A stretch of DNA of 64,000 nucleotides from Nymphaea colorata (Eukaryota; Streptophyta; Magnoliopsida; Nymphaeales; Nymphaeaceae), in the NCBI RefSeq assembly GCF_008831285.2, contig NC_045147.1, forward strand, positions 20,092,581 to 20,156,580, written 5' to 3'. The position numbers were made by a program, and so were the translations under genes. How positions within the stretch are numbered: the first letter of the stretch is position 1; every line of letters begins with the position of its first letter. Positions 1-13,158 of the stretch are shown in pieces. Under the pieces are notes generated by a model. It worked only from the letters and a program-made list of their open reading frames with translations. It was not told where the DNA came from and did not search any database.

Positions 1-527
1 AAGTCGTACTAACCATAATAAGAATTTATCTGGAAAGAAGCTGGTAAGCTACCCCCAAAAAAGTTGTTATCTTGGACCATGATTTCTTTGATAAGGGCAT
101 GGACATCTTTAAGTTCACATAAACCACCAAATGTCAGATAAAGCAGGACCATAGAAGTCTGCAATCAATGTCAGAGGAATGCTCAGTCGCTCATTAGAAA
201 GTAAACCATGTACATTCAGCTTGGGATGGCTTGTCCACCGCCACAAATAGGTCTCTATATGCACCAATATCCATCTATCTTGTTTCAAATTTCTAACTGC
301 ATTTCTTTTCCAATGTTTCTCAAATTCTCAACATGAATAATGCAGTACTAGGTTCCCTCTATCATCACATTATTCTTATTGAAGGACAAGAAAATTTAAA
401 GGAACACAATAAAACATTGATCAACATAATCCTCAAGCGAACTTGCTAGTAAGGAAATAATTTACTTGCTTATTTAAAGTAAAAGTTTTTCGTTTTTTTT
501 TCTTTTGTGTTTGTTGTGCATACGTAC
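1..527 (-). other. Intron or unresolved 3' part of the ENGase gene
   Basis: The sequence beyond the exon 5 donor (GTACGT reading leftward from 527) should contain an intron and then the exon that follows GGGQWN in other ENGases. I could not find that exon here. Two short open stretches on the minus strand (about 130-290 and 10-130) did not match any ENGase segment I know. Treated as intron. Confidence 0.5.
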
Positions 528-3064
528 ATTCCATTGTCCACCACCATAGGTACCTCTTCCAAATACATCAATGCCCATGTATACATCATAGTTTCTGTCA
601 CCAGCTAAGATAGCTGAGCTTTTTGGGAAGTCTTCCTACAAATTATCACGGTACACTTTAGTTTAAAAATAGAATAAAAAATTAAGAAAGACAAAAGGCC
701 ACACTAACAGTTACCTTCCATGAATAGTTGACAAATATACCATCACACAAATCAAAGAATGGCTTGTTCTTTGCATTTAGTTGATTTTGCCAATTAAGGG
801 CACCATTTATTGTCACAGCATCATACCTTTTGTTACAGATCAAAGTATCCAACAGCTTAAATCAGTCAATCATATCCTAATAGTTAATAATAACAGTAAG
901 CATCCATTTAGAGCCCAAAGAACTAAAACATAAAACTTACCATATAACCAATGATCCTGGCACAGAAGAATGCATGGCTAGAGATAACTGCTTTACAAAA
1001 TCTGTCAAGTTACTGATCTGATCTGAACTCAGATTGACTTCAATGTTTACCTAAAATGGAACGACATTTGTGTCAAGATAATTAGACCAGATACGTATAG
1101 AGGTAGAAAAGATGGATGCTTTGGAATTCCACTTAAAAGGAGTACACATTCACAGTAGCCCCAAATAAACACTGACATTTTGTTTAGCATGCTTTTCTTC
1201 CAGCAAATTCCAGTTTGACCCCCATAACAATGTAAGAGATGCATGACTAACTCTTTCCAAAATAACAAAAAAGTTTCAAAAGTGGAAAAATTGAAGAATA
1301 TAAAAAAACAAGCTTATTAAGCCCATTTATTTCTAAAGCTAATTGCCTCTGAAGTCATTCCATATAAGAACAGATCACTACACAAGCCACGCGATATTTT
1401 TATTCACGTTTTACCAGTAATTGGTTATACAAATACAAGACGTGACAAGCATCTGCAGCAATCATACTTGAGAAGGAGAATTTAAGTGCATATCATCCCA
1501 CATTAAAAAGAAGCATGCTCTCACAGAATCTGAATTAGCATGCCACCAACAGAATTTGTCCCATTCTAGGACCAATTGTTCAGGTGCTGTCCATTACCAT
1601 GAAAGATCCAAACTGGGCAAACTAGTTCACTATGACAGAGTAGAATATTCTTGGAAGCCAAGCAGAAGAACTTGTAGTTTATAGGTTTACCAGCCAGCCA
1701 TCGAAACCCAATCTTTGAGCAAGTTCTGCCAATCGCGCAGCGTACATCCTTGCAGACTCCTTTGTTGCCAGCAGAGTATTACAGACAACTCTTCCTTCAT
1801 CCCACTCCGTAATGAATGTACCCAATGCCTTGAGTCAGTTCCAAATTACAATATTAGTAGTTCCCTCAAAAAAAAAAATCTAACACAACAAATGATGCTG
1901 AACTGTAATTAAGTGCAACATTGCATTCCATACTGCACGTGTGCAGCAATGCATGTAAAACTTTCCAATGGACGAAAAGGCAAAACCTGGACTACTCAAA
2001 ACAACAAATTGATTACTGACAGCGCCTATCAAATAAAAAGCAGAGCATCCGTGACTTCTACTTATTTGAAGGGTCCTTAAAACGATGCATTACCAGTGCA
2101 TCAAAGATAAAATAATAGATTCTTCCGAGAGGCCACATTCGGCCTGAACTCAACAATAACAATGGTTTCAAAGATGACATAAAGAAGAAAGAGAAAGGGC
2201 CTCAGAGACAAAGGACGCAGATGCTAGTATTGACAGATGTAGTGACAAAAAAAAAAAGAACTGTGGTGACACACATGCTTAGCAAATATCTAACCGTAAG
2301 AATGCATGTGGGTTCAATGAACATGTCCAGTAAATAGAAGAGAAAAGAAACTAAGGCACATAACATATGCCCCGTCATCATCTCAAATGCAGAATAAAGG
2401 ATGCCAAGGAAATGCATGCCCCACTTAGGAAAGATGAACCGAGCTGTGATCTTCTTTTTTGTCCATAACGAACGTCAGAGCCACGAACAAGAAAAAGTAG
2501 ATGATAACCAAACAAAGGAGCCTATGCGCATCATCTCAACTCCTTCAACCACAACAATACACCAAAAAAAAAAAAAACCCAACAAATAATACGTAATTCA
2601 GATAGAAATCTAAAATTGATCTCCGAACCACAAACCAAAGAATCAAAAGAAACAGAGCCTACCTTGACCCCGTGACTGTGGGCTGCGTTAATCCAACATG
2701 GGGGCGGCAGGGTGACGAGATTATGAGAAAAATAAACAAATACGTCCATTAAGTACCAATGCCATATGGTATAAGCAGCGTCATTTTGGTTCCCCTGAAC
2801 CCACTTGTCGTCCAAGTAGCCACCGGCCATGTCGTGGCAGACGAGCAGCTTCCGCTTCCTCTCCTGCCAGCCATGAACCGCGTAGGAGGGCAGCGGAACG
2901 CTGGCCCTGTTGAAGGGGAAGTGAAAAGAGTCGAAGTACGTTCGCTGCTCAAGCTCCTCAAGAGTCTTGATCGGGAACGAGATGGGTACAGATGGCTTCG
3001 ATGGGTCGAAGGGCGGTGCAAAATTCGCCGACGACGGTGGATGTGATGAGAGTCCTACGCCCAT
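528..3064 (-). CDS. ENGASE: Cytosolic endo-beta-N-acetylglucosaminidase (GH85), 5' part, truncated by window edge
   Basis: Five exons read in phase on the minus strand: 3064-2663, 1828-1691, 1050-941, 826-715 and 635-528, giving about 290 residues; the remaining exons lie beyond base 1. The family cleaves the chitobiose core of N-glycans and, in plants, makes free N-glycans in the cytosol. Exon 1 carries the conserved start FDPSKPSVPISFPIKTLEEL and the motif LLVCHDMAGGYLDDKWVQG. FVYFSHNLVTLPPPCW and HSHGVK follow. Exon 2 has GTFITEWDEG, and the catalytic asparagine/glutamate pair falls at VNIE (residues about 181-184), just after the exon 2/3 junction. Exon 5 ends at YGGGQWN with donor GTACGT, where other plant ENGases continue into a barrel strand. 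There is no signal peptide, which fits a cytosolic enzyme. The start at 3064 is the first Met before the conserved block. Identification is from family knowledge, and the gene is clearly partial. Confidence 0.9.
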
Positions 3065-6000
3065 TTCTTCGGACCAAAGATGACTTTTCCGAAGGAAAAG
3101 GGCGCAACGTCTGCGGCCCTTTAATAATAGGCAAGCGGCTGGTCAACAACGACGGCGAAGCTGCGTCCGTGCAGAGTACGGATTCTTGACGAAAGAATAA
3201 AATAAGTTAAAAAGCGCATCGGCCGAATTTTTGTCCAACTTGAGCGTTTCAGGGAAATATCGGCCTATTTTTCCCGCCTCTTCAATTGAACATCAAAAAA
3301 CAAGGGGAGGCCTCAATCGGGTGGCCCCCAGCAAGGTTTCCCACCACCGTGCTGCGAGAGGAGGCCTACTGGCTCCTCCCACCATGCTGTGAAAGGCACT
3401 CGACTGCTTCCGCCACCACCGTGCCCACCGTGCTGTGAAAGGCACTCTATTGCTTCCGCCGGACCGCCACCATCGTGCAACCACACACAACAGAGAGAGA
3501 GAGAGAGGAAAGGCCATCCCTTGCAAATGGAGGACATAGGTGGTCGAATGGAGGTTGTTGTAGAGGGGTAGACCGTTGTGGATGGGGAAAAAGGGTTATG
3601 TTATGATCAAAATCAAAACCAGTAGAACAAAAAGAAACGGCCTTTGCCTCGGCAGCCAAGCGCTCAATGCGTGCGTGACTGAGAGAGAGAGAGAGAGATG
3701 CGGACAATGCGACGGAAATCGTCGCTGCTGGTGGTTTCTAATCTTTGTGAAAGAAAAGAGCCCCTTTCATTTGAAAGTAAGAGAAAGAGAGAGTAATGAC
3801 TCGATCCACTGTCACATTAGGTTTGAATTCTCGATCTTGCCAACCCAATGCTTAACAGTTTTTATTTTAACTCTCGATCTTGCCAACCCAATGCTTAACA
3901 GTTTTTATTTTAACTTTAAAAAATCTAAAACCTAGAACAACCAATACAGTCTCCACCCCCATTACATTTATGGCATACACATCAACTCAAATGCCACTAT
4001 GCCAAGCTCAAGCCCCCAGTCTAATGGATCTCAACCTATTCCTTTTCAAAACAAAACCAAAATAACCAACTACTTAACAACTTCATTTGTAAGTCCTTTA
4101 AAATTGTTCATAATTTTAGATATGATACTAAATAGTACAGAGAGAAGAAGCAGACGATGCACAGGAGAAAGAAACCACGACAAGATGCATGAAGACGAGA
4201 GAAAGAGAGAGAGGTGGATGAAGGGAGACAAAATAAGGGGGACATGCTGTAAGATCTAATGGCCGAAATTATTTTTTATGGATTAGAATCACACATCCTG
4301 CGGTGCATTGCGATCTAAGGAAAGAAATCCCAATTTGGCACTTGAAATCGTGAACTTATTTTCACTATTGGCTCGCAGCATGGATCTTTTTCAAAATTAA
4401 GATCGAGATCCTCGTTGAACCGTGGAATCCATGTCCAATATTGTTGAGAAGATTAATATACAGATAAAAATTATTTAATTTTTCGAAAAAATTATTAAAA
4501 CAATTAAAATTGGTCAATACGCATAATTTAAGGTGCGATTGTTCAAATCGATCAGATGGCATTAGGCTGGACTTTGTAAAATTTGGATCTAACCCCGAGT
4601 ACAAATCGAATAATTACATGCTTATTTTCTTTCATTCTTACGCTTATATTCATTTTAAAATCTTATTAAAAATAAACAGAAATGCTACCTTCTTTAGTCT
4701 AGAACTATAAGTAAGTGTTTTTCAACTTTTGAACACCAAGACAGATTTCAACCCAAAAACAATGAACGTTTCAGGTGTGTTTCAACCTAAAAATTATACA
4801 TGTCGAAGATATGTGCCTGACAAATAGACAATTGTCAGGAATGCGGAATCCCGACTCAGGTAATAAAAAGTGAGGTTTTTCTCTAAATAATTTTACAGGG
4901 TATGCCCTTATAAAGTTCCTATTATCATATTCGTAACAAAGTAAAGATATATTACAAGTTAACTCTTCTCTTTTTTTTTCTTTACCCTCTCTATAGTTCG
5001 GTATCAAGGGGAGCCATAACACTTTCGGGTTTCAGGACTCCTTAGTGGAGAGTGGTACATCAGTCAACTAAAATTTAGCCATTTATTTGTTTTTTCAAAC
5101 CATTCCGTGCATTTGAACTCTCAATGTTATGCCAACAATTTTGTTAAATTACTACTTAATCACTTGCTCATACTGCTTCAGGTATAGCAATGAATGCATT
5201 AAGGTAAAGAATGACAATAATACATGTACTGTAAAACATTAAATTGCCTTTTTTCGGAAAGATGCGTATCGAGAAAATGACAGTGCTTGGTGCTTTTATA
5301 TGCTTAGTAGCTTCAGAAACTGGCGAATCGACGTGTAAATGGCATTTATCTGTTGGATTTTGTTTTAGAATAGTGTTGCGCTAAGGTGGCAACAGATCCA
5401 AAATGAAAATAGTTTGAATTTCTCAAACTTAGTTGACGTTTTGCGAAATTCAAAGGTATTGTATTTTTTTTTATTTAGTGAAAGAAAGATTTAAACGATT
5501 TGCAATACTTGCCATTGCAATTACAATAGTCAATCTTTACCATATGAATAGGGTCATTGAACTAACAAAATAAAAAGGACTAATCTGTTCAAAGAAGTCC
5601 CGAAAATTAAGCTTATAAAAGTTGATCGTAGTTGTCTAAAGCTTTTCGATTATCAAGGATTTCTTGATTATCAAGACTTGGCCAATTAATTCATCTCACA
5701 AAATGGACGGCCACGTTTGTCTGCCGTTCATCATGGGATGAGTGGCCTCAGGGGAGCCCCTGACTGTACCCAGGGCAACCTGAACTGCCCGTGGCTTGCG
5801 AATCCAACTAAAGATGGAATGCTGAATTTAAATTCTGGATTTTAGAGGCCATCTTATGATAGTTTGATTACTGTTTTAGAGGCTTGTAGAATGCCAATAT
5901 CGATTAAAATAGACATGTCTGTCCCGTAAATTTATGCTTAAAAATCGTCCATCTCGGTACACCAGCCAAATCTCCAATAATATTGACCTGCAGCAGACCA

Positions 6001-6393
6001 CCTAGTATTCTGCAGGCATATATATTAAATTGAGCCTCAAAGTTCTAAAGAAGAGCATCTACATATACCGGGGTTTTGTTCATTAGCAGATTGGAATTTT
6101 ATCTATGAAACCACAGAAATGACGTTGCAGCATGTTACCTCCAACCGAGGTTCTGATTCTCCACAATAAACCTACAGATTGTCTATGGCAATATTTTCCT
6201 GAATAAGAATCAAGATGGATTTAAGCCCAAATTCAAGTAAAAACGAGCAAATTGATACAGAATATTTAGAAATGCTCAAGCAAGAGAAAATTTGCACATT
6301 CTTCAGAAGTCCTTTCCATAGTGACAGCTCCTTCACAAGTCAAATTTCCACCCATTGTGCATCACATGAATGAAGCCTGTCGTCCTTTTGCCA
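3065..6393. other. Intergenic region between ENGase promoter and MYG1 3' end
   Basis: Bases 3065-3600 form the upstream region of ENGase, with GA-rich runs near 3492-3512 and 3679-3698. A 43-bp tandem duplication lies at 3831-3915. The rest is AT-rich DNA without an ORF I can assign. The MYG1 3' UTR should occupy the right end. Confidence 0.6.
3831..3915. repeat. 43-bp tandem duplication
   Basis: Two near-perfect copies of a 43-base unit beginning TCGATCTTGCCAACCCAATG lie at 3831-3873 and 3874-3915. The second copy diverges only at its end. It is intergenic and has no coding consequence. Confidence 0.9.
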
Positions 6394-9300
6394 TTAGAAT
6401 TTAAGAGCAGCCCTTGCCATAGCGAGGGCCCCTTCATAAGTCAAATTTCCACCAATGAAGCCACTCATGTGGACAAAAACACAGCCAGGAATATCTGCTT
6501 CTTTTGAAAGCTCGTCATCCCTTAAACCTCTCCAAGGTGATGGCAAAGGCTTTCGACTCTCAAATTTGTCAGGAGAAACAGCCACCGCTTGCACCCTCCA
6601 ATGTTTGCTCCTGTCATCCTACAGCATAATTTCACAAAAAAAAATTGCAGTTATTATAGATATCAGAGGTTCTGGGTGACAATGAAGCACAAGAAAGTAT
6701 AGTATCAGAAGACCATCATTCTGGAAAAGAAATTTCATTTCAAGTACAATCTTGAACATGCTCCAAATCCAGTCACTTGAATACTAGCCAATGCAAACAG
6801 TTGCAAGTTATCATATGAATCATCATAAATACTGTTATTTCTTGGCCCAAGAAAGGACGAGTCTGTGTTCCAGGAATACAGATTTTATGCTTGACTCCCA
6901 TTTGAAACTGAGAAATTCATGCTTTGGAGAAAAGGAGATATGCACACCGTTTCTCACTGTATTAATGCAACCCCATATTCTAGAAAGTGAAGGAGACTAG
7001 GCCATCCCCATGCTTTCCCACTTCAAGTTCTATGACTGAAGCACATTATTCTGCAATCTTAGTATCTATTGTCCACGTATCTACTCTCCAGTCTACTTGG
7101 TTAAATGAGTACATAACCGTGACCCATTCAGCTATGAATCACTTAAGATGCATGGCTAAAGATCCAACACACTCGGCAGACAGGAGGCATATAAGCCTTT
7201 CAATTGCTTCTCCTAGGCCAGCCAATATCAAGTTCTGATTCAACTAGCAGGCTTCTATGGCTTTGCCAAGAAAGCAGGTTTGTGGTTCCTTACATCCACT
7301 GATTAGGTCTACATCTAAAACAAATTAACACTGTAGGTTACACGGGCATCTAAGTAGGTTCCTGTCATTCTCTAGAATCAGTTTTCCTCTTTACATCAGA
7401 TTTAGTCTCTCAGCCCACAGATGTACTCATCTATCCTAAGCACTTGTTCCAAGAAAAAAGGAGAACCGGCCAGCAACTTGCCTCTTTCATTTGCAATGGT
7501 TACCTAGTACCCACTCTAGTAAAAAAGCACAATGAAGATACTGGATTCAATCCACAAAAAGTCACAGGAATCTATTCCAGCGAGATCCATTGAGAGAGTA
7601 AGTGAAGCAAGCAAGAGATCATTGCTAAAAGAGAAATGATTACCTCATACAGGACATATTTGATGGAAGGTTCAATTTTCAGAGCCTCTTCAAGCTCAAA
7701 CAAGTGAAGTTTCCACTGTAGAACACATCAAGCCATCAATAATCATTTCAACATTCACTCTGTGCAGGTGTGTGTATAAAGGTGCCTGAGTTTTTTGAAG
7801 TTAGTATTGCAGCAGATTCTAAGCCATAACCATTCCAAATTTTGTGAATAAGCAAGCAACATATGCACAGATGGAATGAAGTGGCTAATGCACTAGCAAA
7901 AACCACACTTCCAATGAAACAAAGATATTCACTTAAAATGAAGAATCACCACTCACAGGGCAGAATTGCTTCAGTTGTATTATTTCTCCACTGGCATCAA
8001 CCTTTTCTCTTGCTGATAATGTCTCCATCACGATGGATCTTGCAGGAAGCCATGATCTGGCATGGAATCTAACATTCTGCAGGCAAAACGAATAAAAGAA
8101 AGCTCAAAGCAGAGAAAATAAATTGTTAAGAATTACTTGCCTTCAGTATTTTTCTTAATGCTGGCTATATGTAAGCACATGTCATATTTGACAACCACAT
8201 TGTAACCTTATTTTCAGGAAGCAAGCATTTTTAAGACCACCACGATGAAAGGATGTACAAAAATTAATAAATAGGAAAACGAAACAAGTCATATAGGTAT
8301 AATACAAGCCAGCTAAAGTTCTTTGATATAACTTTTACCTCCAAAAATTCACCACCTGCAAGTTCCATCGCACGGTGAAAAGCTTCATTCTCCTTCTCAG
8401 GTGATTGGTCAGGGTCCAACCAATCAAGATTCAAACGGCCTACTCGAGAAGATAAGCCAGTGTTATTCACATATCTTGGAGGATGATCGGTGTCATATTG
8501 ATTGATTCCATTGTCTATAGCATCTATTGCCTGTTGCAATTAACTATAGTTAATACAGATTCATATAAATTTCCTTCCACAAACAAAGAGAGAATGCAAC
8601 CATAACATGCACTTAATATGATACAATAATGTTCCACTCAGAACAATTCAGTTACTCAGCATGAAAAATCAACATACTGAAGGAACATGAAAATCTTTCT
8701 AAGGCCAACTAATTTTATAGCTACATACTACACAAACACACACATATGGAAACTAAAATATTAAAAAAGAGATTGAAAGTGAAAGACAAGATAACCTGAC
8801 AAGGAAGTTTTACTTTTTTCCCTTGATTGGCAAAATGAGGTTAAACGGACTTCTATCAGATCATGTCAAAAGGTATCATGGAACAAAGTGGTGGTGGTGG
8901 TGGTGGTGGATGTGATACTGAATCTTTCAGCAGCAACGACCTGATAGATGGATAAAATAAACACCAAGAGGACAGGAGAAGGAGACGGAGCACCCCTCCT
9001 TGTTTGTTTTGAAAAGGGTGATTTACTGATATAAAGCTCCCAAAAAAATAATGATAAAATACCCAAACATAACTGCCATTCAAGAACAAATACAATAGCC
9101 AGGAGCTATTTACGAAAAATATACACATGGGTATCTAATAAGCATAAGGTAGTAGGCACCTCAGATCTAGAATGTATACTATATGGCACAAATTTCAGGA
9201 CACATAACCAAAGGTCTCCAATTACACAATGGGTATGACACAGTGGGAGGGTTTGACAGAAGTAATAAATGTTAAATGAGTTCAAGTGAACTGGAAATAT

Positions 9301-11301
9301 TAGACACTAAGAACTAGCAGATCGAAAGGGGCTCGCTCAACTGAGGAAGAAAGGAAACAAAACAAAGTAAGTATAAAGAATTAAAAGTTGTGACCCCCTC
9401 ATCAGGGATAAGAAACAATAAGAAAAATTATTAGTGAAGGAGAAAAGACATCAGAGAGCTATTACCTCCATAAAGCTTTTGTATACAGCAAGATAAAGGT
9501 GGCAAACATCAGCATGTGTCTTATCCAAATTGAGCTCTTTAGCAATTATCTCCAACCCAAAATGCTGAAATCAAATCAACCGCATATTAACATGCGTTTT
9601 CCTAAATATTGGAACAAGTATGGTAAAATGAATAACTAAAATTGATGAACCAGATGAAGATAAGCTTCTATACACCACAAAATACATCCATCCCCCCCTC
9701 CCCCAAAAAAAGAAAAAACCGCCTTTACAGTCTATAAAGTTGAATGATTCTGCAAGGAGAGCAGACTATATTGCACAAAAATAAACAGGAGCATATAAAC
9801 TGTCTGTCTATTTCATATAACTCCTAGCAGCATTATAAACTACCTCCCAATCCTACAACGTATTTGTGTGTTAATCTCTACAGATAGGAAGATGACTAAT
9901 AACGAACTCAGATCTTAGCATTAAGAAACTTATGAAGCAAAACTTCTTACAAAACCCTAAATAGAATTACAAGATTTTCATATGCGTTATGTCTTCATGT
10001 GAAAAAACTAATTGTAACCATCTAAACAGATCCAAAAAAAAAGAGAGGAGATTAGCAATAAAACTCCTTAATCTCATGTTGCAAGTTGATACCTTGTAGA
10101 CAAGTCCCGCACTGCTAAGTTTAGTGGTAAATCCATGACCAAATATTTCGTGAAAACCCTTCTGATGATGGTCATAGCGATCACGGGTAGGGTCATAAAC
10201 ACCACCAACATCAAGCACAGCATCAAGCGTATCTAGCACCTGAATGTACATGAATCCATCTCATTTGAGTAAACAAGATAAGTGATAGATCTAAACATCA
10301 GAAAAGGTATTAGCATATTAATTATATGGCTCACTATTTCAGAACAGCAAATCAAAATACCAATTACATGCATTTTTTTGTTAGCGAACAATCTGCATAA
10401 GAATGTAAATATTTGATTCAGAGGTATGCATTTCTGTAAAACTATAATACTGTCAATGAATATTTGACCAAATAAAGCAATTAGAAACTGATTGTAAACA
10501 ATCTCCCATCCAAGAACATCATACAATATTGCATAATTCACAACTTCAAGGGTTTCATGAACTGTTGCTGCCCTTTCCGACTTGTTAAAAGTTATTGAAA
10601 ACTTTCCTCCAAAGATATGATTGTTTAATTGTTACGAAAAGAGTCCTACTCAGTTCACACGATTGAGATTCTAATACAACAAGGACTTTGGATCGCATCA
10701 ACAAATTTTGCTCCTGTCCCATCACTAGCCTATCTTTTTTCTGTCGTTCCCTACACAGGCGCGTTACTTACTTCCATTCATCCTATTAACTCATCTTATG
10801 GAAGTCGGAAATTTCATTCTTTAGCACAGCGAGCATAAGAAAGCTCTATTCATCATCATGCTCAACAAACACCTGTTCTCAGTAACACGCCATTGTCGTC
10901 TGTATGGTCCATGTCTCAGACACCAGGCTTTACGATTATTCAATTTTTGCTAATCGAAGTCATGAGAAATGAGAGAAGGGGGAGGGGGAGAGAGAGAGAA
11001 AGAGAGAGAAAGAGAGAGAAAGAGAGAGAGAGTATGTGGCGTGCAACATAGCGTAGGAAAGAGGCGACACCTGAGGGTCTCTGGTTCGAACGATCTCAGC
11101 GTTGCAGAACTTTTCGGTGAGGCGGATCATGAAGCAGCCGAGAGCCTCGTCGCAGTGGAAGCTACCATTGTGGGTGCCCACGCGCTTCTTCACCTTTGTT
11201 CCTTCCGCCGCCATGCAGAACGCACGAAGGGAAAACGGGCGGCCGCTGCGGGTGATGCTGAAGGGCAGAAGCTTGCTGCTCCACGACCTCACCAACAACA
11301 T
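6394..11301 (-). CDS. MYG1: MYG1 family exonuclease (UPF0160, DHH-type metal-dependent hydrolase)
   Basis: Seven phase-0 exons give 361 aa: 11301-11071, 10239-10093, 9564-9466, 8530-8339, 8076-7957, 7715-7644 and 6618-6394 (stop). All introns are GT-AG. The metal-site motifs are [11 protein letters not shown] (residues about 42-52) and YDHHQKGF, with DHH at about 100-102. The body includes [19 protein letters not shown]. The C-terminus carries [16 protein letters not shown] and [13 protein letters not shown], all hallmark MYG1 sequence. Known MYG1 proteins are 3'-5' RNA exonucleases acting in nucleus/nucleolus and mitochondria. The N-terminus here ([18 protein letters not shown]) is basic and hydroxylated like a mitochondrial presequence. 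A second Met at residue 30, just before the conserved core, could give a form without it. A further in-frame ATG lies upstream at 11331, reading into a GA-repeat-encoded Arg/Glu stretch, so I prefer 11301. Confidence 0.95.
10978..11034. repeat. GA-rich microsatellite in MYG1 intron 1
   Basis: A purine run (GAGAGAGAAA units) sits immediately downstream of the exon 1 donor of MYG1. The minus-strand transcript therefore has a CU-rich tract close to its donor site. Confidence 0.85.
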
Positions 11302-12297
11302 CAACCCTTCCCTTTCCCTTTCCCTTCCCACCTTGAGCCCCCAAGACGCGACCTCCCTTCCCGCCTGGCTTTATAGGCCGGACTGACTTCGTGGCTCCGA
11401 AATAGCTCTCGAACAGAGAGTGCCTGGAGTCCGCAAGAGTTTGATCTCTGAACCCGTTGACGGTTAGCCGGGTTCGGGCCCGAGCTATAAAAGATAGAGT
11501 CGCTTCCATGATACCGTCTCCGTTTATCCAGGATTTTCTTCTGTTGGGTTTGAGCGAGTTCGGGTTCGAGTATGGCTCGTAGGTTTAGCATTTCTTCCAC
11601 GTCAACAAGTCGGTTCCAGCTCCCCATGGAAACCTTGAACTGGGTTTTGCCTCACCATAAGAACGATAGATGCGCCATTCAATAAGTAATCAATAACATT
11701 TTGTTTATGCCGACGAGTACGTCTTTTGTGGAGTTAAATCTATGTGTTGAAAGAAAAACACTGATATATAAGTTGAAACATAATGAAAATGGCATCCAAA
11801 AAAAGTCATGTAATCTATGGAGACAAGAATTAAGTAAGATCTTCAGTTTTCTTTAAGCGATAGGATAGAATGAGCATCCACTCACCTAAAAATAAACATT
11901 TTATTTTTAGAGCACTAGTTATCAAGTTAGGTGTCTAATTATTGAATTTTAAAAACAATATCCATAACTATTAAATGGTTTAGAACATGTCTTTTGCTGA
12001 ACTTCCAAACTTTCTTCAATTCACTAGTGTGCCAGAAAGCACCCCTTTTGCCCAACCCCATCGTCTGTGGCTGCTTGGAGACTTGGGTTGTTTTATGGTA
12101 TACACCCTTCAACTCGAATGCATCACTATTTGCAGTAAAAAAATAACATACGCAAAAATTAAACTAAAGACTATTCATCTATGCGCCCATCAAGTTCACT
12201 AGCTATACTACACCCATAGGGGGAAACTTTTTTCAATTTGAAAATATTCAATTCAAATTCTTAATCAGGTGGGTTCTCACCAAAAAAACACTTAGGC
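11302..12297. other. MYG1 5' UTR/promoter and flanking DNA
   Basis: GC-richer DNA up to about 11640 probably holds the MYG1 leader and core promoter. A minus-strand ORF over 11301-11627 has no recognisable domain and I read it as leader sequence. Beyond about 11700 the DNA is AT-rich with nothing I can assign. Confidence 0.5.
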
Positions 12298-12775
12298 TTT
12301 GTTTGGTTGGAGGGAAAGGGAATGAAAGGGAGGGGCAAAAAAGAAATGAAAAGAAATAGATGGAAAGAGAATGAGAAAAGAAAGGAAATGAAAGGAAAGG
12401 AAAAATGTGATTATAAAGTTTGTTTGGATAGAAATGAAGGAATTATTAAAATCATGTTAAAAAAAAATAGAACTTATATTACTTTACAATAATACTCATG
12501 CACCAAACAATGGAAAGGGGGAAGGGGGCATCGTGAACCTGAAAAAGCTTATTTGTTGTAATGGTTTACGTGAACGGTGGTAAAAAAAGATGTTAGATAA
12601 AAAAAGATGTTGCTATCAGGTAAAACCTTGTTAATACATGCACAAAGAGAAAGAAATGACATATACGGTAGAAAGCAACAAGTCTTTCATTTCCTTCCCA
12701 ATCCAACTAATTTTAAAACGATTGAATTTATATTACAGCATCCTTTATTTTCCCTCTCTTTGCAACCAAACAAGT
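12298..12775. mobile_element. Candidate MITE with TTTGGTTG-type inverted ends
   Basis: The left end reads TTTGTTTGGTTGGAGGGAAA. The right end (12752-12774), read on the other strand, begins CTTGTTTGGTTGCAAAGAGA, giving imperfect inverted termini around about 478 bp of A/G-rich, non-coding DNA. A related end motif recurs near 46390 and 47540. No transposase is present, so this would be a non-autonomous copy. The superfamily is undetermined. Confidence 0.45.
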
Positions 12776-12866
12776 TTTTTATTTTCTTTCTATTTCCTTT
12801 TTTCTTAATTAATCAACCACAAATGATCGATTGTTTTTTCTCTCTCTTTCCCTCTATCCAATAAAA

Positions 12867-13158
12867 GAGTGTTTAAATGACACCCTTCTCTCACCCAGTT
12901 TTGTAAAAACCAAGTTTACGCAAACCAAGCTTTTTAATGAGTTTTATAAACACTGTTTTTTCTGTTTGGGTGACATATCCCAAACTTTGTTTTTGAATAA
13001 AGTAAAGGGGACGAGGTTTTTCACTTCCTTTTACAAAACCAGGTTTTGTCAAAACAGCTCAATTTTGGTGGCACCTAAACACTTCAAAACCTGATTTTAG
13101 ATGTAACATCAGGTTTTACTTCCAGAACCTGTTTTTGAAGTGTCGCTCAAACGCCCCT
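12867..13158. mobile_element. Second candidate MITE (about 290 bp)
   Basis: The left end AGTGTTTAAATGACACCC pairs with the right end, which read on the minus strand is GGGGCGTTTGAGCGACAC. The inverted terminal similarity therefore ends in GACAC on both sides. Flanking bases TAAAAG and TAAAG could be a target duplication. The inside is non-coding, with short palindromic AAACCAGGTTTTG-like pieces. Confidence 0.45.

Noticed and set aside
10-290. Open stretches on the minus strand near the left edge (reading WRWTSHPKLNVHG and FGGLCELKDVHALIKE)
   Set aside because: They do not match the ENGase exon expected next, nor any family I can name with confidence. Left as intron.
11301-11627. 108-codon minus-strand ORF upstream of MYG1
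   Set aside because: No conserved motif, and it overlaps the expected leader. The MYG1 core is complete without it.
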